From NCBI RefSeq assembly GCF_021390245.1, contig NZ_JAJUXH010000029.1, positions 25,342 to 89,341 of the forward strand: a DNA stretch of 64,000 nt, written 5' to 3'. The DNA comes from Dyadobacter sp. CY323 (lineage in GTDB: Bacteria; Bacteroidota; Bacteroidia; Cytophagales; Spirosomataceae). The notes beneath the pieces are model-generated. The model was not told the origin of the DNA, did no database searches, and saw only the letters and a list, made by a program, of their open reading frames with translations. Positions 18,254 to 27,722 of this stretch are shown here, in pieces (position 1 is the stretch's first letter; each line of letters begins with the position of its first letter). Position numbers and translations under genes: made by a program.

Positions 18254-19854
18254 AATTCTTAATCGCTTCGATTGCCTTTTGCACAATGGGCTTCACTGCC
18301 GCCCTTTTTAATAAACCGGAAGAAAAACCGGTCGCTGCAAATGCCAAACCAAATATCGTTGTCATTATGGCCGACGATATGGGTTTCTCCTACATCGGTT
18401 GTTACGGCGGGGAAATAACCACCCCGAATATCGATGAACTCGCCAATCGGGGCGTCAGGTTTACGCAATTTTATAACAATGCCCGCTGCTGTCCCACCCT
18501 CGCGAGTCTTCTCACCGGCCTACATCCGCACCAGGCTGGAATTGGGCATATGTCCGAAGATCCCGAGAGCACTACCGGTCACGACGATGGCGTGGATGGT
18601 TACCGTGGATATCTGAGCAAAAATACCGTCACGATTCCCGAGGTATTGAAAACCGCCGGGTACCACACGTATATGTCGGGCAAATGGCATGTGGGTATGC
18701 ATGGTAAAGAAAAGTGGCCTTTGCAGCGCGGCTTTGAGAAGTTCTACGGAATTCTGGGCGGTGGATCAAGTTACCTGCGCCCGTTCGCGCCGCGCGGCGT
18801 CACGACCGACAATGGGGAAATGCAGTATGATTTTCCGGATGGTTATTACACGACCGACGCTTTCACCACCAAGGCCATTGATTTTATTAAAGACCAAAAA
18901 GATAGCAAACCTTTCTTTTTGTATTTGGCATACACTGCACCGCACTGGCCGCTGCAGGCAAAAAAAGAGGACATTGCGCTATTTATCGAAAAATATGAAG
19001 TCGGCTGGGATTCGATAGGGCGGGAACGGCTCCGAAAACAACTTGCCCTGGGCGTTACCAAACCCGAATGGGGCAAAGCCCAGCGCGAAATGCGCCCATG
19101 GAACCAACTGACCGAAAAAGAAAAGGATGATGTTTCTTACCGCATGGCCGTATATGCAGCCCAGATTTACAGCATGGATCAGAATATCGGAAAAGTAATC
19201 AGGGAATTAAAGGCTCAAAAAAAGTTTGAAAATACCCTGATCGTCTTTCTGTCTGACAACGGTGCCTGCGCCGAACCTTATCAGGAGCTGGGCGGCAAGC
19301 CCCAGGCGGAAGTGAATGATCCCTCCAAATTCTGGCTGGTTTCGTACGGCACAGGTTGGGCCAATACTTCCAATATGCCATTTAAGAAATGGAAGAACTC
19401 GACTTATGAAGGTGGCATCGCAACCCCTTTTATCGCCTGCTGGCCAAATGGGATTAAGTCCCAGGTAGGAAAATGGAGCCAAACACCCTACCATCTCATT
19501 GATATGATAGCAACGTTTGCGGAAATCGGCGAGGCGAAATATCCAAAGACAAATGCGGGCAATATTATTATCCCTACGGAAGGGATCAGCATGTTACCTG
19601 CATTCAAGACTGGAAAGGGAGCGACGCACGAGTACTTTTATTGGGAGCATGAAGAAAATTGTGCAGTCCGCCACGGGGATTGGAAGGCAGTGAAACGACT
19701 TCCAAAAGGTGCCTGGGAGCTATACAATCTCAAAAATGACCGCACCGAAAGAAACAACCTGGCTGCGGCCAATCCGGAAATAGTCAGAGATCTCGACGCA
19801 AAATGGCAGGCTTGGGCCGATTCGCATAAAGTTTTTCCGAAAGGACACCGGTGA
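18250..19854 (+). CDS. arylsulfatase-like protein with altered activation motif (CxPxL)
   Basis: A full-length (534-residue) sulfatase by architecture: signal peptide at the N-terminus, metal site PNIVVIMADDMGFSYIGCYG, KWHVGMHGKEKWPLQRGF, YTAPHWPLQA, FLSDNGACAE and a C-terminal HGDWKAVKRLPKGAWELYNL block. The activation motif, normally CCPTRAS, reads CCPTLAS: Cys 80 is followed by Leu 84 (codon CTC at 18499-18501) where Arg is expected. The Arg is part of the C-x-P-x-R recognition signal of the formylglycine-generating enzyme, and helps hold the formylglycine. A single base change (CGC to CTC) would do it. The protein may thus be poorly matured or inactive, although the frame is otherwise intact. 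Translationally coupled to the sulfatase before it. Confidence 0.85.
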   Translation: MKFLIASIAFCTMGFTAALFNKPEEKPVAANAKPNIVVIMADDMGFSYIGCYGGEITTPNIDELANRGVRFTQFYNNARCCPTLASLLTGLHPHQAGIGHMSEDPESTTGHDDGVDGYRGYLSKNTVTIPEVLKTAGYHTYMSGKWHVGMHGKEKWPLQRGFEKFYGILGGGSSYLRPFAPRGVTTDNGEMQYDFPDGYYTTDAFTTKAIDFIKDQKDSKPFFLYLAYTAPHWPLQAKKEDIALFIEKYEVGWDSIGRERLRKQLALGVTKPEWGKAQREMRPWNQLTEKEKDDVSYRMAVYAAQIYSMDQNIGKVIRELKAQKKFENTLIVFLSDNGACAEPYQELGGKPQAEVNDPSKFWLVSYGTGWANTSNMPFKKWKNSTYEGGIATPFIACWPNGIKSQVGKWSQTPYHLIDMIATFAEIGEAKYPKTNAGNIIIPTEGISMLPAFKTGKGATHEYFYWEHEENCAVRHGDWKAVKRLPKGAWELYNLKNDRTERNNLAAANPEIVRDLDAKWQAWADSHKVFPKGHR

Positions 19855-19861
19855 AAGCCAA

Positions 19862-20034
19862 GCGCAAGGGGCAGCCGACAAACCGGCCAATGACAAACCG
19901 GCCACCCGTCCCAATATCCTTTTTCCATTCGCCGATGACCTGCGTGCCGATGCGCTGGGCTACGCGGGAAACTAAATCATTCAAACCCCAAACCTCGACC
20001 AGCTCGCCCAATCAGGAGTGCGCTTCTTTTTAAG
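19862..20034 (+). pseudogene. sulfatase N-terminal remnant with in-frame stop
   Basis: The plus-strand frame through 19907 encodes TRPNILFPFADDLRADALGY, then AGN, a TAA stop at the next codon, and then IIQTPNLDQLAQSGVRFF. This is the start of a sulfatase: the PNIL...ADD metal site and the TPNLDQLA block. It breaks off before the activation motif. A premature stop plus the loss of all downstream parts marks it as a dead fragment. It follows the preceding sulfatase by a few bases, so it was once probably the third sulfatase of this row. Confidence 0.7.
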
Positions 20035-20133
20035 GTGCCGGTAACAAGAAAATGGTGATGGGCAAAGTCTTGCGTACGTAATTGCAAAAATCTTCCAAAT
20101 GAGTAAACGCGGGTTTGTTCCGGTCGATCAATT

Positions 20134-21084
20134 TTATGTATAATTCGAACTTTCTGTCTGGCGGCGAAATGCGCCCGGAGAAAAGGAAGTTTCGCTTTTG
20201 AAAAATTTGGCAAAATGTGCAAAGTCGGAAAAACCAAGGCTGTCGGCGATCTCGGCGATGGTCCAGTCGGTATGGCGGAGCAATGCTCTGGCTTCCTGTG
20301 CAATGCGACCGGAAATCAGTTCTGTCGTGGACAGACCGGTGGAGTCCCGGAGTACTTTGTTCAAATGGTTCACGTGAACAGCAAGCTGGTCGGCGTACTG
20401 TTTTGCACTGCGCAGTGCGATTTTCTGCTGCGGATTTTCCAGAGGGAATTGTCTTTCGAGCAGCTCGATAAATAACGATGTTGTACGTGCAAAGGCGCTG
20501 TGATTGGGATGCAGCATCGTGATCGATTGCAGCTTTTGACCGATATGCACGAGTTCAAGCGCGTAGGCGCGGAGCAAGTCATATTTATATGCATAATTGG
20601 AAGCGATTTCGGCTTCCATGTCGTCAAAAATGCCCTTTACACGTGCAGCCTGGGTTTCGGACAATGCGTAAACCGGCTGCTCCGGGGATCTAAAAATGGG
20701 GAGTTCATCAAGAATGACGCCGCTTCTGGTCGGGTGAAAAAAGTCTGCTGTGAACACGCAAAACTGTCCGGTTTGCCGGCCTATTGGCCACCAGGTGAAT
20801 GGGCTTCTAGGTGTTGTAAAGATGAGCGATGGCTGCGTGATCTCCACGGTGCGGTCGGGATATTCCGCCCGCGATTTTCCGGTCAGGAAACTGATTTTGT
20901 AGTAGGCGCGGCATGGGTAGGGTATCGCCGGTTTTTCTCGGGTTGTCTGCGTGAGCTCGGTCAGGTTGAACACGTTAAAATGTCCCACTTCGTGCTGGAT
21001 GCCGTCGGGAAGCAATGCACTTAGTTCGGTCGACGTGCCATTGGACAAGCTGCTGCAAAGCTGTTCAAATGAAGTTACACTCAT
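20134..21084 (-). CDS. AraC-family transcriptional regulator
   Basis: A 316-residue DNA-binding regulator. The C-terminal 100 residues hold the double HTH of the family, ending with WTIAEIADSLGFSDFAHFAK and FFKSETSFSPGAFRRQ. The N-terminal part (about residues 40-190) is a cupin-like effector domain of the kind in Bacteroidota AraC regulators, with FNVFNLTEL and PYPCRAYYKISFLTGKS. Start at 21084 (ATGAGTGTAACTTC). It is divergent from the rhodanese gene and convergent with the sulfatase fragment, so it may control the sulfatase row or the rhodanese; the effector cannot be read from the sequence. Confidence 0.85.
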   Translation of the reverse strand: MSVTSFEQLCSSLSNGTSTELSALLPDGIQHEVGHFNVFNLTELTQTTREKPAIPYPCRAYYKISFLTGKSRAEYPDRTVEITQPSLIFTTPRSPFTWWPIGRQTGQFCVFTADFFHPTRSGVILDELPIFRSPEQPVYALSETQAARVKGIFDDMEAEIASNYAYKYDLLRAYALELVHIGQKLQSITMLHPNHSAFARTTSLFIELLERQFPLENPQQKIALRSAKQYADQLAVHVNHLNKVLRDSTGLSTTELISGRIAQEARALLRHTDWTIAEIADSLGFSDFAHFAKFFKSETSFSPGAFRRQTESSNYT

Positions 21085-21301
21085 GATTTATTCTTTGTAA
21101 AAATCAAATTTACAAAAGAACAGGAACAGACTGTAATCCGTTTAAATAAATTCTGGTTTGTCGAAATTCTGAATAATTCTTGGAAATAGTAAACTATAAA
21201 ATAGGTAGACTAAATTGTTTATTTAGATTTGCATTACGACCACCACCGCGAAAGGCGACCGTCTTTTTGATATCCTGTATTTTAGAACATTCCATTTGAC
21301 A

Positions 21302-21739
21302 ATGAACCAGTTACATTCCTTCCTGAAGCGTATATCACTGTTTGGCATAGCGGCGGCATTATCCTTAACCTCCATTGCAGCGCAGGCACAACAACCATCC
21401 AAACAGCAAATCGTAACGCCCGACGCCCAGGCGCTGGAGAGAGTCAAGGCTGGAAAGGCGTATCTGGTGGATGTACGCACGCCGGAGGAATTCAGCGCAG
21501 GGCATTTGCAGCATGCGACCAACATTGATTACAATGCGCCGGCATTCAGCACGAAACTGGCGAAATTGGATAAGACAAAGCCCGTATACCTGTATTGCCG
21601 CAGCGGCAACCGCAGTGGCAAGTCCACCGATGCGCTTAAAACATTGGGCTTTCAGGAATACTACAACATTGGCGGTTTTGAAAAACTCAAAGAGCAAGGT
21701 TTCCCGGCAGAACAGGCTTCGGCTGCGATTAAGAAGTAG
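21302..21739 (+). CDS. exported single-domain rhodanese
   Basis: A 145-residue protein with signal peptide to IAAQAQ-QP (about residue 30), then one rhodanese domain: AYLVDVRTPEEFSAGHLQHA, the active-site loop YCRSGNRSGKS with Cys at about residue 103, and GGFEKLKEQGFP. It would move sulfane sulfur or reduce thiosulfate-type compounds in the periplasm. ATG at 21302 is two codons inside the longest frame. A sulfur link to the neighbouring sulfatases is tempting, but those enzymes release sulfate, not sulfane sulfur, so I do not claim one. It is 26 bases upstream of a dead sulfatase. Confidence 0.85.
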   Translation: MNQLHSFLKRISLFGIAAALSLTSIAAQAQQPSKQQIVTPDAQALERVKAGKAYLVDVRTPEEFSAGHLQHATNIDYNAPAFSTKLAKLDKTKPVYLYCRSGNRSGKSTDALKTLGFQEYYNIGGFEKLKEQGFPAEQASAAIKK

Positions 21740-21765
21740 CTCCCTGACTTTGACAGACCCTGATT

Positions 21766-22787
21766 TTGAAAACATCATTACTCAAATCCCTTCTGCTGGC
21801 CCTTGTGGCCTCTTTGCCGGCTTATGCCCAAACCCCACGCCGACCCAACATTCTGCTCATCATGACCGATGATCATGGCTATGGCGACTTCGGTTTTACG
21901 GGTAACCCGCATGTAAAAACGCCAGATATTGATCAGCTTGCCGCGAAGTCGGTGCGGCTGACGAACTTCCACGTGTCACCCGTGTGTGCGCCTACCCGGG
22001 CGAGCCTGATTTCCAATATTGATGATAACGTCGGGCGGATCCTGCAAGAACTGAAAGCCCAAAAGCTGGAAGAAAATACGATTGTTGTTTTTATGACCGA
22101 CAATGGAAATCAGCAGCTGAGGTTCAATACAGGTTTCCGGGCATTAAAGGGATCGGTTTACGAAGGCGGAACGCGGGTACCCCTGCTCATTTCCGGCGCA
22201 TACGATTTGCTGCCCACGCTGTTGGAAGCCACCCGTATTGCATTGCCGAAAGAGCTGAAACTGGACGGGAAGTCGGCTTTGAAGCATATTCAGGCCAAAG
22301 TGGCCGCTGAGCCGCGCACATTACAATGCCCGGAACCGCGGCTGGCCGGAGCCGTACCGCAATGCAGCTGTGTATGATGGAAACTATAAGCTGGTCGCTA
22401 TGGATGCGGAAGTTGCGGATATCAAAACGTTTGGTCGTTTCGATCTTGAAAAAGATCCTTTTGAAACAAACAACCTTGCCGCCAGGGAGACAATCCGCGC
22501 CTCGGGACTGAAAAAGTCTCTCGACAGTGTGTTTGCGGATATTACTGCCGGTTCACTCCTGGCGCCCCGCCGCATTGTGATCGACACGTCCCACGAACCT
22601 GTTTCTGTGCTGACCCGCCAGGATTTGCTGGGCACAGGTGTGGGCGCGTGGCTTTCGGATAAGGTTTTCGGCTATTGGATTCAAAAAAGTGCTGCTGCCC
22701 AAAGGCAATTACCGGATCGAAACCTGGTTTGAGGGGAATGATGGGGTGACGATGCCGTATTATCTGGAAGTATCGCCGGCGAAGTGA
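21766..22787 (+). pseudogene. sulfatase pseudogene with internal deletions and frameshifts
   Basis: The start is intact: signal peptide, PNILLIMTDDHGYGDFGFTG and the correct activation motif CAPTRASL. It then jumps straight to SNIDDNVGRILQELKAQKLE, which lies well over 100 residues further on in intact sulfatases, so the middle of the protein is missing. A second loss lies between VPLLIS and GAYDLLPTLLEA (the gap normally holds the WPG... block). About 22325 the frame shifts (the true frame reads RNRGWPEPYRNAAVYDGNYK), and near 22680, in a run of six A, it shifts again to a tail KKVLLPKGNYRIETWFEG ending at TGA 22785-22787. Two deletions and two frameshifts: not functional. Confidence 0.85.
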
Positions 22788-22844
22788 ATTCGCAATGGCT
22801 AAACTTTACGCGAAGCAGACCGTTGGGCGAGGCTGTCAGGAAAT

Positions 22845-23612
22845 TTAATCCTGGTAATCAATCCGCAGACCTAGCAGGTTGAAATCTCCGATTACTGTAT
22901 CGGGGCTGCCCAGACTCTTGTAACGAGCAATAGTGAGCTTCAGAACCCTACTCGAACTAGGCGGTGCAGCACATAAAGTAGTTGTAAATTGCATCAATCC
23001 GTTCGGAGCAGAACTTGCAGGGATCGGTAGGCCACAAAGACTATTGGTTCCGCTAATAACCGAATTTAAGCTTAAATAAACGGGTATGAAAAACAACGCA
23101 AAATTCCCGGTGGTTGCTTGCGAAGCGTAAAAGCCAGTTAGCGTGAAAGGTGAAGTTCCATTCCAGTCCGCTGGAATGGGCACTACGATCTGAATGTACG
23201 AGTCAGATTTATCCGCAAAAGAGATAACTGGTGTCAGACCTAGTGATTGTTTTGTTGGGATCTCTGAGCTGCTCCCAGGCATGAGATCAATATCGCCCGG
23301 ACCGTAGGAGATTGAGCGGGTTCGTGAGACAGGTGCGCCCACTTTGACAAAGGCCGATCCGTCATAAAACCAAAATCCACGGTTAGCTGCTTCATCTATG
23401 TAGATCATCAGCCCACTGTGATCGGTACCATTGAGGGTAGGTAAACTTTTCGTATTCGCGGACGCAAGTGTGGAGTAGCGGGGAATGAGCATGCCGCTGG
23501 TAGGACTGACAACCTCGAGAATAGCTTTGGGGCTGGTGGTGCCAATACCAACCTGAGCAAAAAGGCTGGTGGAGACAAGCAGTAAGAGATTAATAAGTAC
23601 AGTTTGTTTCAT
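22845..23612 (-). CDS. exported protein with phage-tail-type head motif, function unknown
   Basis: A 255-residue protein with signal peptide MKQTVLINLLLLVSTSLFAQ (start at 23612; twelve further codons upstream are open but do not fit). The next stretch, VGIGTTSPKAILEVVSPTSG then MLIPRYSTLA, is the N-terminal phrase of many Bacteroidota surface proteins that resembles tail-fibre proteins. The body is beta-rich with no known motif, and there is no T9SS tail. It is the last of three minus-strand secreted-protein genes. Function unknown. Confidence 0.6.
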   Translation of the reverse strand: MKQTVLINLLLLVSTSLFAQVGIGTTSPKAILEVVSPTSGMLIPRYSTLASANTKSLPTLNGTDHSGLMIYIDEAANRGFWFYDGSAFVKVGAPVSRTRSISYGPGDIDLMPGSSSEIPTKQSLGLTPVISFADKSDSYIQIVVPIPADWNGTSPFTLTGFYASQATTGNFALFFIPVYLSLNSVISGTNSLCGLPIPASSAPNGLMQFTTTLCAAPPSSSRVLKLTIARYKSLGSPDTVIGDFNLLGLRIDYQD

Positions 23613-23655
23613 AACCCTTCTCTGAGAAAGTGGATGTTTTAAGAGCATATCATTA

Positions 23656-24642
23656 TCACTTTATGAATGTATATGTGTTCCGCTGGCCGTTTGTCAGTAC
23701 CGTTTTTAGCACATAAATTCCAGGCACGAGGCCTTTGGTTGCTACACCTTCACCCGCTTTTATTGAACCCTCCATAAGCAGGCGACCCGAAATTGCGTAG
23801 ACGGATATCGCTACTGCGTCTTTGGCAGGGACGTTCCTGAGGTAGAGCTTGTCGACCACGGGATTGGGGAAAACAAAGGGTGCATCCTGGCCGGAAAACA
23901 AAAGGCTTCTGATCTGACTGTAAGCAAAACTTCTGTCGTTGTCGATCATCTTCAGCCGGTAGTAATTGATTCCTTCTGGCACATCAGCATCTGTAAAGGA
24001 ATAGTTTTGCAGCACTCGGGAAGCGCCAATGGCATTTTCCTGACCAATCTCGGTCCAATGCCTGACATCCAGGCTGCGCTCTATTACAAATTTGTCGGCG
24101 TTGATTTCTTCCGATGCTGACCAGTTTAAGACCGCGGTGCGGCCTTCGGATATGACGTCGAAACGGATTAGTGTGACAGGTAATGGCGTAATCGGGCCGG
24201 ACGCGGATATAACTATCGGCTTTTTATCAGAAAGTACATTGGATACCCTGTGCACGGCCTGGTCTACGGTACTGCCCGTTGTAACTGTAAACTCCGGATT
24301 TTCAGTCCTTTCATCACGGGAATAAAGAATCTGCAGATCACTTTCGGTGTTGCCATTCAGCTCGCTTGTCAGGTACGAAATGGATGCAGTCCCCGAAAAA
24401 TTAACGGGCCTGGCAAAGCGGTAAACACGGTTGATGCTCCCGGTGGGCCTGCCTGGTAAGGCTGTCTCGGATTTTTGCAGGGTATTTTCAGCGATGGTAA
24501 AATCCGAGGAGGGACGCAGCGACAGGTTTTCGAAGCTTACCTCCATTCCGCTCTTAATGGTCAATCCCCTCTGACCTGCGTGAAACTGGGCGTGCGAATG
24601 CGCTACTGGGAGGCATGCGAAAATCACATATAGTTTTTTCAT
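23656..24642 (-). CDS. secreted protein with T9SS type A sorting domain
   Basis: A 328-residue exported protein. It has a short signal (MKKLYVIFACLPVAHSHAQ), an N-terminal beta-rich region without known motif, then a linker LPVTLIRFDVISEGRTAVLN leading to a FN3-like module with NADKFVIERSLD and INYYRLKMIDNDRS, as found just before the sorting domain in this group. The C-terminus VFPNPVVDKLYLRNVPAKDA to GIYVLKTVLTNGQRNTYTFI is a T9SS type A domain. Probably a surface protein; ligand or activity unknown. It lies 26 bases downstream of another T9SS protein gene. Confidence 0.75.
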   Translation of the reverse strand: MKKLYVIFACLPVAHSHAQFHAGQRGLTIKSGMEVSFENLSLRPSSDFTIAENTLQKSETALPGRPTGSINRVYRFARPVNFSGTASISYLTSELNGNTESDLQILYSRDERTENPEFTVTTGSTVDQAVHRVSNVLSDKKPIVISASGPITPLPVTLIRFDVISEGRTAVLNWSASEEINADKFVIERSLDVRHWTEIGQENAIGASRVLQNYSFTDADVPEGINYYRLKMIDNDRSFAYSQIRSLLFSGQDAPFVFPNPVVDKLYLRNVPAKDAVAISVYAISGRLLMEGSIKAGEGVATKGLVPGIYVLKTVLTNGQRNTYTFIK

Positions 24643-24668
24643 AAAAACCGGGCAGGGTAATGGATCCG

Positions 24669-25766
24669 TTATTGTCTCAGGAATTTCCGGCTCATAGCCG
24701 ATCCGTCCGCCATGTAAATTTTCAATGTGTAAATCCCGGCGGGCAAATCTTTCAGATCTATATGGAGGATAGCATTTCCATCCATTTTTTTGACAGGATC
24801 TCCTCGTAAGTTTGAAATTTGTGCAAAGCTGATGTTTGCCGGTTGCGGGGTTTGGATACTCAGCCGGCCGGTGGAAGGATTGGGGTAAATAAATGTTTCA
24901 GAAAGCGCCTCGTCACTCATTTTCACTTCACGGATCCTGCTCCATGCATAAGTGCCGTCGGCATCGATCATTTTGAGCCGGTACAAATTGGAGCCTTTCA
25001 CAGGAAATGGATCTCTGAAAGCATAAGAATGATGGCCGCGTTGTTCGCCCGCCGCATCTACGCTGCCGATGTTGTTCCAGTCCTTACCTGCAAAGCTGCG
25101 TTCAATTTCGAAACTGCTGCTGTTGACTTCCGATGAGGTGGCCCATTCGAGCAATACACTTTGTTCTTCCCGTGAAGCTTTAAAAGCGATTAGTGTTACC
25201 GGCAGCGTGGTACAGCCTACCCTGATTTCCGCTCTCGTGTTACAGCCTGTCGCATTGCCGGAGATTGTCGGCGCCATCACCCGGGAGGCTGGTGCAGGGC
25301 CAATGATCGTGCAGATCATCGCGACCGAACATTCGCTGAGTACCGGATTGTTGGTGATTTGCAGCGCGCCAGTCATCGAAATAGCGTGGTTAAATGCCTT
25401 GATGTCCGTTAGGAGCGTATTCTGGTCGATGATCAGGTCTCCGTACAGATTCTTGAGCTTGTCAAACCCTCGGATGCTTTTCAGGTTGTTATTGGTGATA
25501 ATCCGCAAGTGCCCGTAAATGATCTCAATCTTTTTGAGCTTGTCGAAACTAACGATATCGTCGCCCGAGATGGTGACATCGCCCACGATAGCGGTGTATT
25601 GATCTTCATCTGTGTAATTATCAATGTCGGTCTGGCTCGTAAAATTCAGATCGCCCTCATATTCTCCGGGAGCCTGTGCAAAGGCGGGGTTGGAAATGGC
25701 TGCAAGATGTTGACAACAAAGGATAATCAGCAAAGAATGTACAAGGATGCTTAAAGGTTTTTTCAT
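24669..25766 (-). CDS. secreted receptor-L/LRR-like protein with T9SS sorting domain
   Basis: A 365-residue protein. Start at 25766 gives a signal peptide (MKKPLSILVHSLLIILCCQH); a longer frame upstream is out of keeping with secretion. Residues about 45-135 carry leucine/isoleucine-rich steps: YTAIVGDVTISGDDIVSFDK, LKKIEIIYGHLRIITNNNLK, FDKLKNLYGDLIIDQNTLLT and ALQITNNPVLSECSVAMIC, which resemble receptor-L-domain beta-helix turns. Then comes the LPVTLIAFKASREEQSVLLE linker, a FN3-like module and a T9SS tail (FIYPNPSTGRLSIQTPQPAN to GSAMSRKFLRQ). Probably binds a protein or glycan at the surface. Confidence 0.72.
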   Translation of the reverse strand: MKKPLSILVHSLLIILCCQHLAAISNPAFAQAPGEYEGDLNFTSQTDIDNYTDEDQYTAIVGDVTISGDDIVSFDKLKKIEIIYGHLRIITNNNLKSIRGFDKLKNLYGDLIIDQNTLLTDIKAFNHAISMTGALQITNNPVLSECSVAMICTIIGPAPASRVMAPTISGNATGCNTRAEIRVGCTTLPVTLIAFKASREEQSVLLEWATSSEVNSSSFEIERSFAGKDWNNIGSVDAAGEQRGHHSYAFRDPFPVKGSNLYRLKMIDADGTYAWSRIREVKMSDEALSETFIYPNPSTGRLSIQTPQPANISFAQISNLRGDPVKKMDGNAILHIDLKDLPAGIYTLKIYMADGSAMSRKFLRQ

Positions 25767-26003
25767 GAAAAGGGGAAAATCTGGGATGTATGAAGTATGG
25801 AACCTGGGTTTCGTCCTGAATAAGAAAGACGGAGTGCAGCGTGAGCAAAGTCTTCTTCCAAAGCAGGTTAAAAAGTTCAAGCATCCCTAATTTCGACCGT
25901 ATACAAAGTGTAGACACCCGTGTAGACAAAGTGTAGACAACGGATGTATCACTCAGTATATCAACTGGTTACATCACATAGTGGTACGAGCAGCGACTAG
26001 CTG

Positions 26004-27722
26004 TCAGAGCTGGCGGATCAAACTATCCAGGTTGGTGTCGAGCTGGTGGCGTTCGAGTTTGCGGCGCAGCCGGTAGCGGGAGGTGCGGATCGTATTCATG
26101 GTAACACCCAGCATATTAGCCATTTGTTTGGTAGATACCCCCAGTTTCAGCAGGGCAATTAACCGGATCTCGGCCGGCGTCAGATCGGCAAAGCGTTGTT
26201 GCAGGGAAGTAAGAAAAGCGGGATAAACGGCTTCAAAAAGCTGTTTGAACTGCTGCCAGTCTATTTCGGTCAGGATAACCCGGTCGAGCAGGGTCTCTAT
26301 GGTTGGGGGGTGGGTCCTCAAATTAGCCTGGTCCAGGTCGGCTGATATGGTTTCGATCAGCTGGTTCTTTTCGTGCAGATTGGCCATGTATTGGGCCAGA
26401 AGTGCTTCGGCTTGTTGTTGCTGGCTTAATAACGCCCGTTTTTCGAGGAGCCGTTTTTGCTGATTTTGCCGCAAGGAGTAAATACCCGACCCGGTCAGCA
26501 GCAGCATGGCCAGCAGGATGATATTCCGGACCTTCTCGGCGCTGGCCTTTTCAGATTCGAGCTGGCGGGTGTTATTCAGGTATCGTTCCGCATTCACCTG
26601 CATTTGAGAAGCGGCCAGCAGCCGGCTGTTAAACCGGGCGCGCAACGTGTCCTGTAGCCGCAGGCTGGAATCAAGGTAGGCGGTAGTATAGCGATAATTG
26701 CCTGTTTTTCTATAATACAGCGTTCGTGCCTGGTAATAATGCAGATCGTAGTCGGACCAGTGCTGGTTTTTGTAGAACCTCGTCGAGCCGTCGAGATAAG
26801 CCCTTGCTTTTTGGGTGCTGTCGAGGGCCAGCAACGCCTTCGCCAGGTAAATCGCCGTGAGGGCGGCATTTTCCGGAACACGTGTCTGGCTCAGAGAGTA
26901 AGCCTGATAAAGGTAGGGTAATGCCTGCCGAGGTTTGCCGGTCAGCAGCAATACATGGCCGACATTGGTACTGGTGATCGCCAGGTGGGTTGTGTCATTG
27001 CGGCTTGCAGCCAATGCCCGGCCCCGCGAGAAAAAAGCTTGTGCGTTTTGATAATCACCTAATTGGCGATAACAAAGACCGATCGTATTGTGGATAATCA
27101 GCGGAGAATGTTTATTCACATTCGGGTATCGCAGCGCGGCTTTCATGTAACGGATGCAGGTTTGATACTCTCCGAAAAAGTAATAGCGGCCCCCCAGGCC
27201 CGAAAGGTATTCGTGAATTTCGGGAATGTTCTCGTACCCAATCCGTTCAAAGGCATTCTGTGCGCGTAATAACCAATGGAAGCCAGCATCAAATCGTTTT
27301 TTGCCGAAATCAAACCGCCCTCGGTAATACCAGTAAGATGCCTGGACTACCGGAACCGGACATTGATCCATAAGCGGCTGGGCTTCTTCGAGCACGGTCG
27401 ATTTTTTCCCTGCCACATCAAGCAGTGTATGGCTTACCAGGATTTTATGCAGTTGGGCCGACCAGTATAATCGGTCGTCGCCTTTTTCCCGGGCGAAGTC
27501 ACCTAGCCGGTCGAGCCGGATGAACATGGCCGTCGAATCCCGGGCAGTCAGGTGGGGGGGATTAATAATGTCGAGATAGGGCGCATTCTGCCACAAATGG
27601 AAGATTTGCTGGCTGGGGCTGAGACGAAGCAGGCTATCGACCTGGGCATGGGTAACGGTGATGAGGAAGGCCCAGCCCACCAGCAGGAGCCCCATTCGTC
27701 GCAGAAACAGGTGACGCTTCAT
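26004..27722 (-). CDS. TPR sensor-type regulator with C-terminal LuxR HTH
   Basis: A 572-residue inner-membrane regulator. The signal peptide or first TM (MKRHLFLRRMGLLLVGWAFL) is followed by a long set of TPR helices (about residues 60-370, including NTIGLCYRQLGDYQNAQAFF), a TM segment NIILLAMLLLTGSGIYSLRQ (about 396-415), a coiled-coil linker (KRALLSQQQQAEALLAQYMA) and, at the C-terminus, a LuxR/GerE HTH: LTPAEIRLIALLKLGVSTKQ then MANMLGVTMNTIRTSRYRLR. The layout puts a periplasmic TPR sensor and a cytoplasmic DNA-binding domain on one chain. It lies upstream of the three secreted-protein genes on the same strand, 238 bases from the first. Target genes unknown. Confidence 0.82.
   Translation of the reverse strand: MKRHLFLRRMGLLLVGWAFLITVTHAQVDSLLRLSPSQQIFHLWQNAPYLDIINPPHLTARDSTAMFIRLDRLGDFAREKGDDRLYWSAQLHKILVSHTLLDVAGKKSTVLEEAQPLMDQCPVPVVQASYWYYRGRFDFGKKRFDAGFHWLLRAQNAFERIGYENIPEIHEYLSGLGGRYYFFGEYQTCIRYMKAALRYPNVNKHSPLIIHNTIGLCYRQLGDYQNAQAFFSRGRALAASRNDTTHLAITSTNVGHVLLLTGKPRQALPYLYQAYSLSQTRVPENAALTAIYLAKALLALDSTQKARAYLDGSTRFYKNQHWSDYDLHYYQARTLYYRKTGNYRYTTAYLDSSLRLQDTLRARFNSRLLAASQMQVNAERYLNNTRQLESEKASAEKVRNIILLAMLLLTGSGIYSLRQNQQKRLLEKRALLSQQQQAEALLAQYMANLHEKNQLIETISADLDQANLRTHPPTIETLLDRVILTEIDWQQFKQLFEAVYPAFLTSLQQRFADLTPAEIRLIALLKLGVSTKQMANMLGVTMNTIRTSRYRLRRKLERHQLDTNLDSLIRQL

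Noticed and set aside
20215..21024. Plus-strand ORFs within the AraC gene
   Set aside because: Shadows of the minus-strand AraC; the AraC HTH is unmistakable.
21302..22787. Functional link of rhodanese with sulfatases
   Set aside because: Sulfatases release sulfate, not sulfane sulfur, and the neighbour is a dead gene; proximity alone is not enough.
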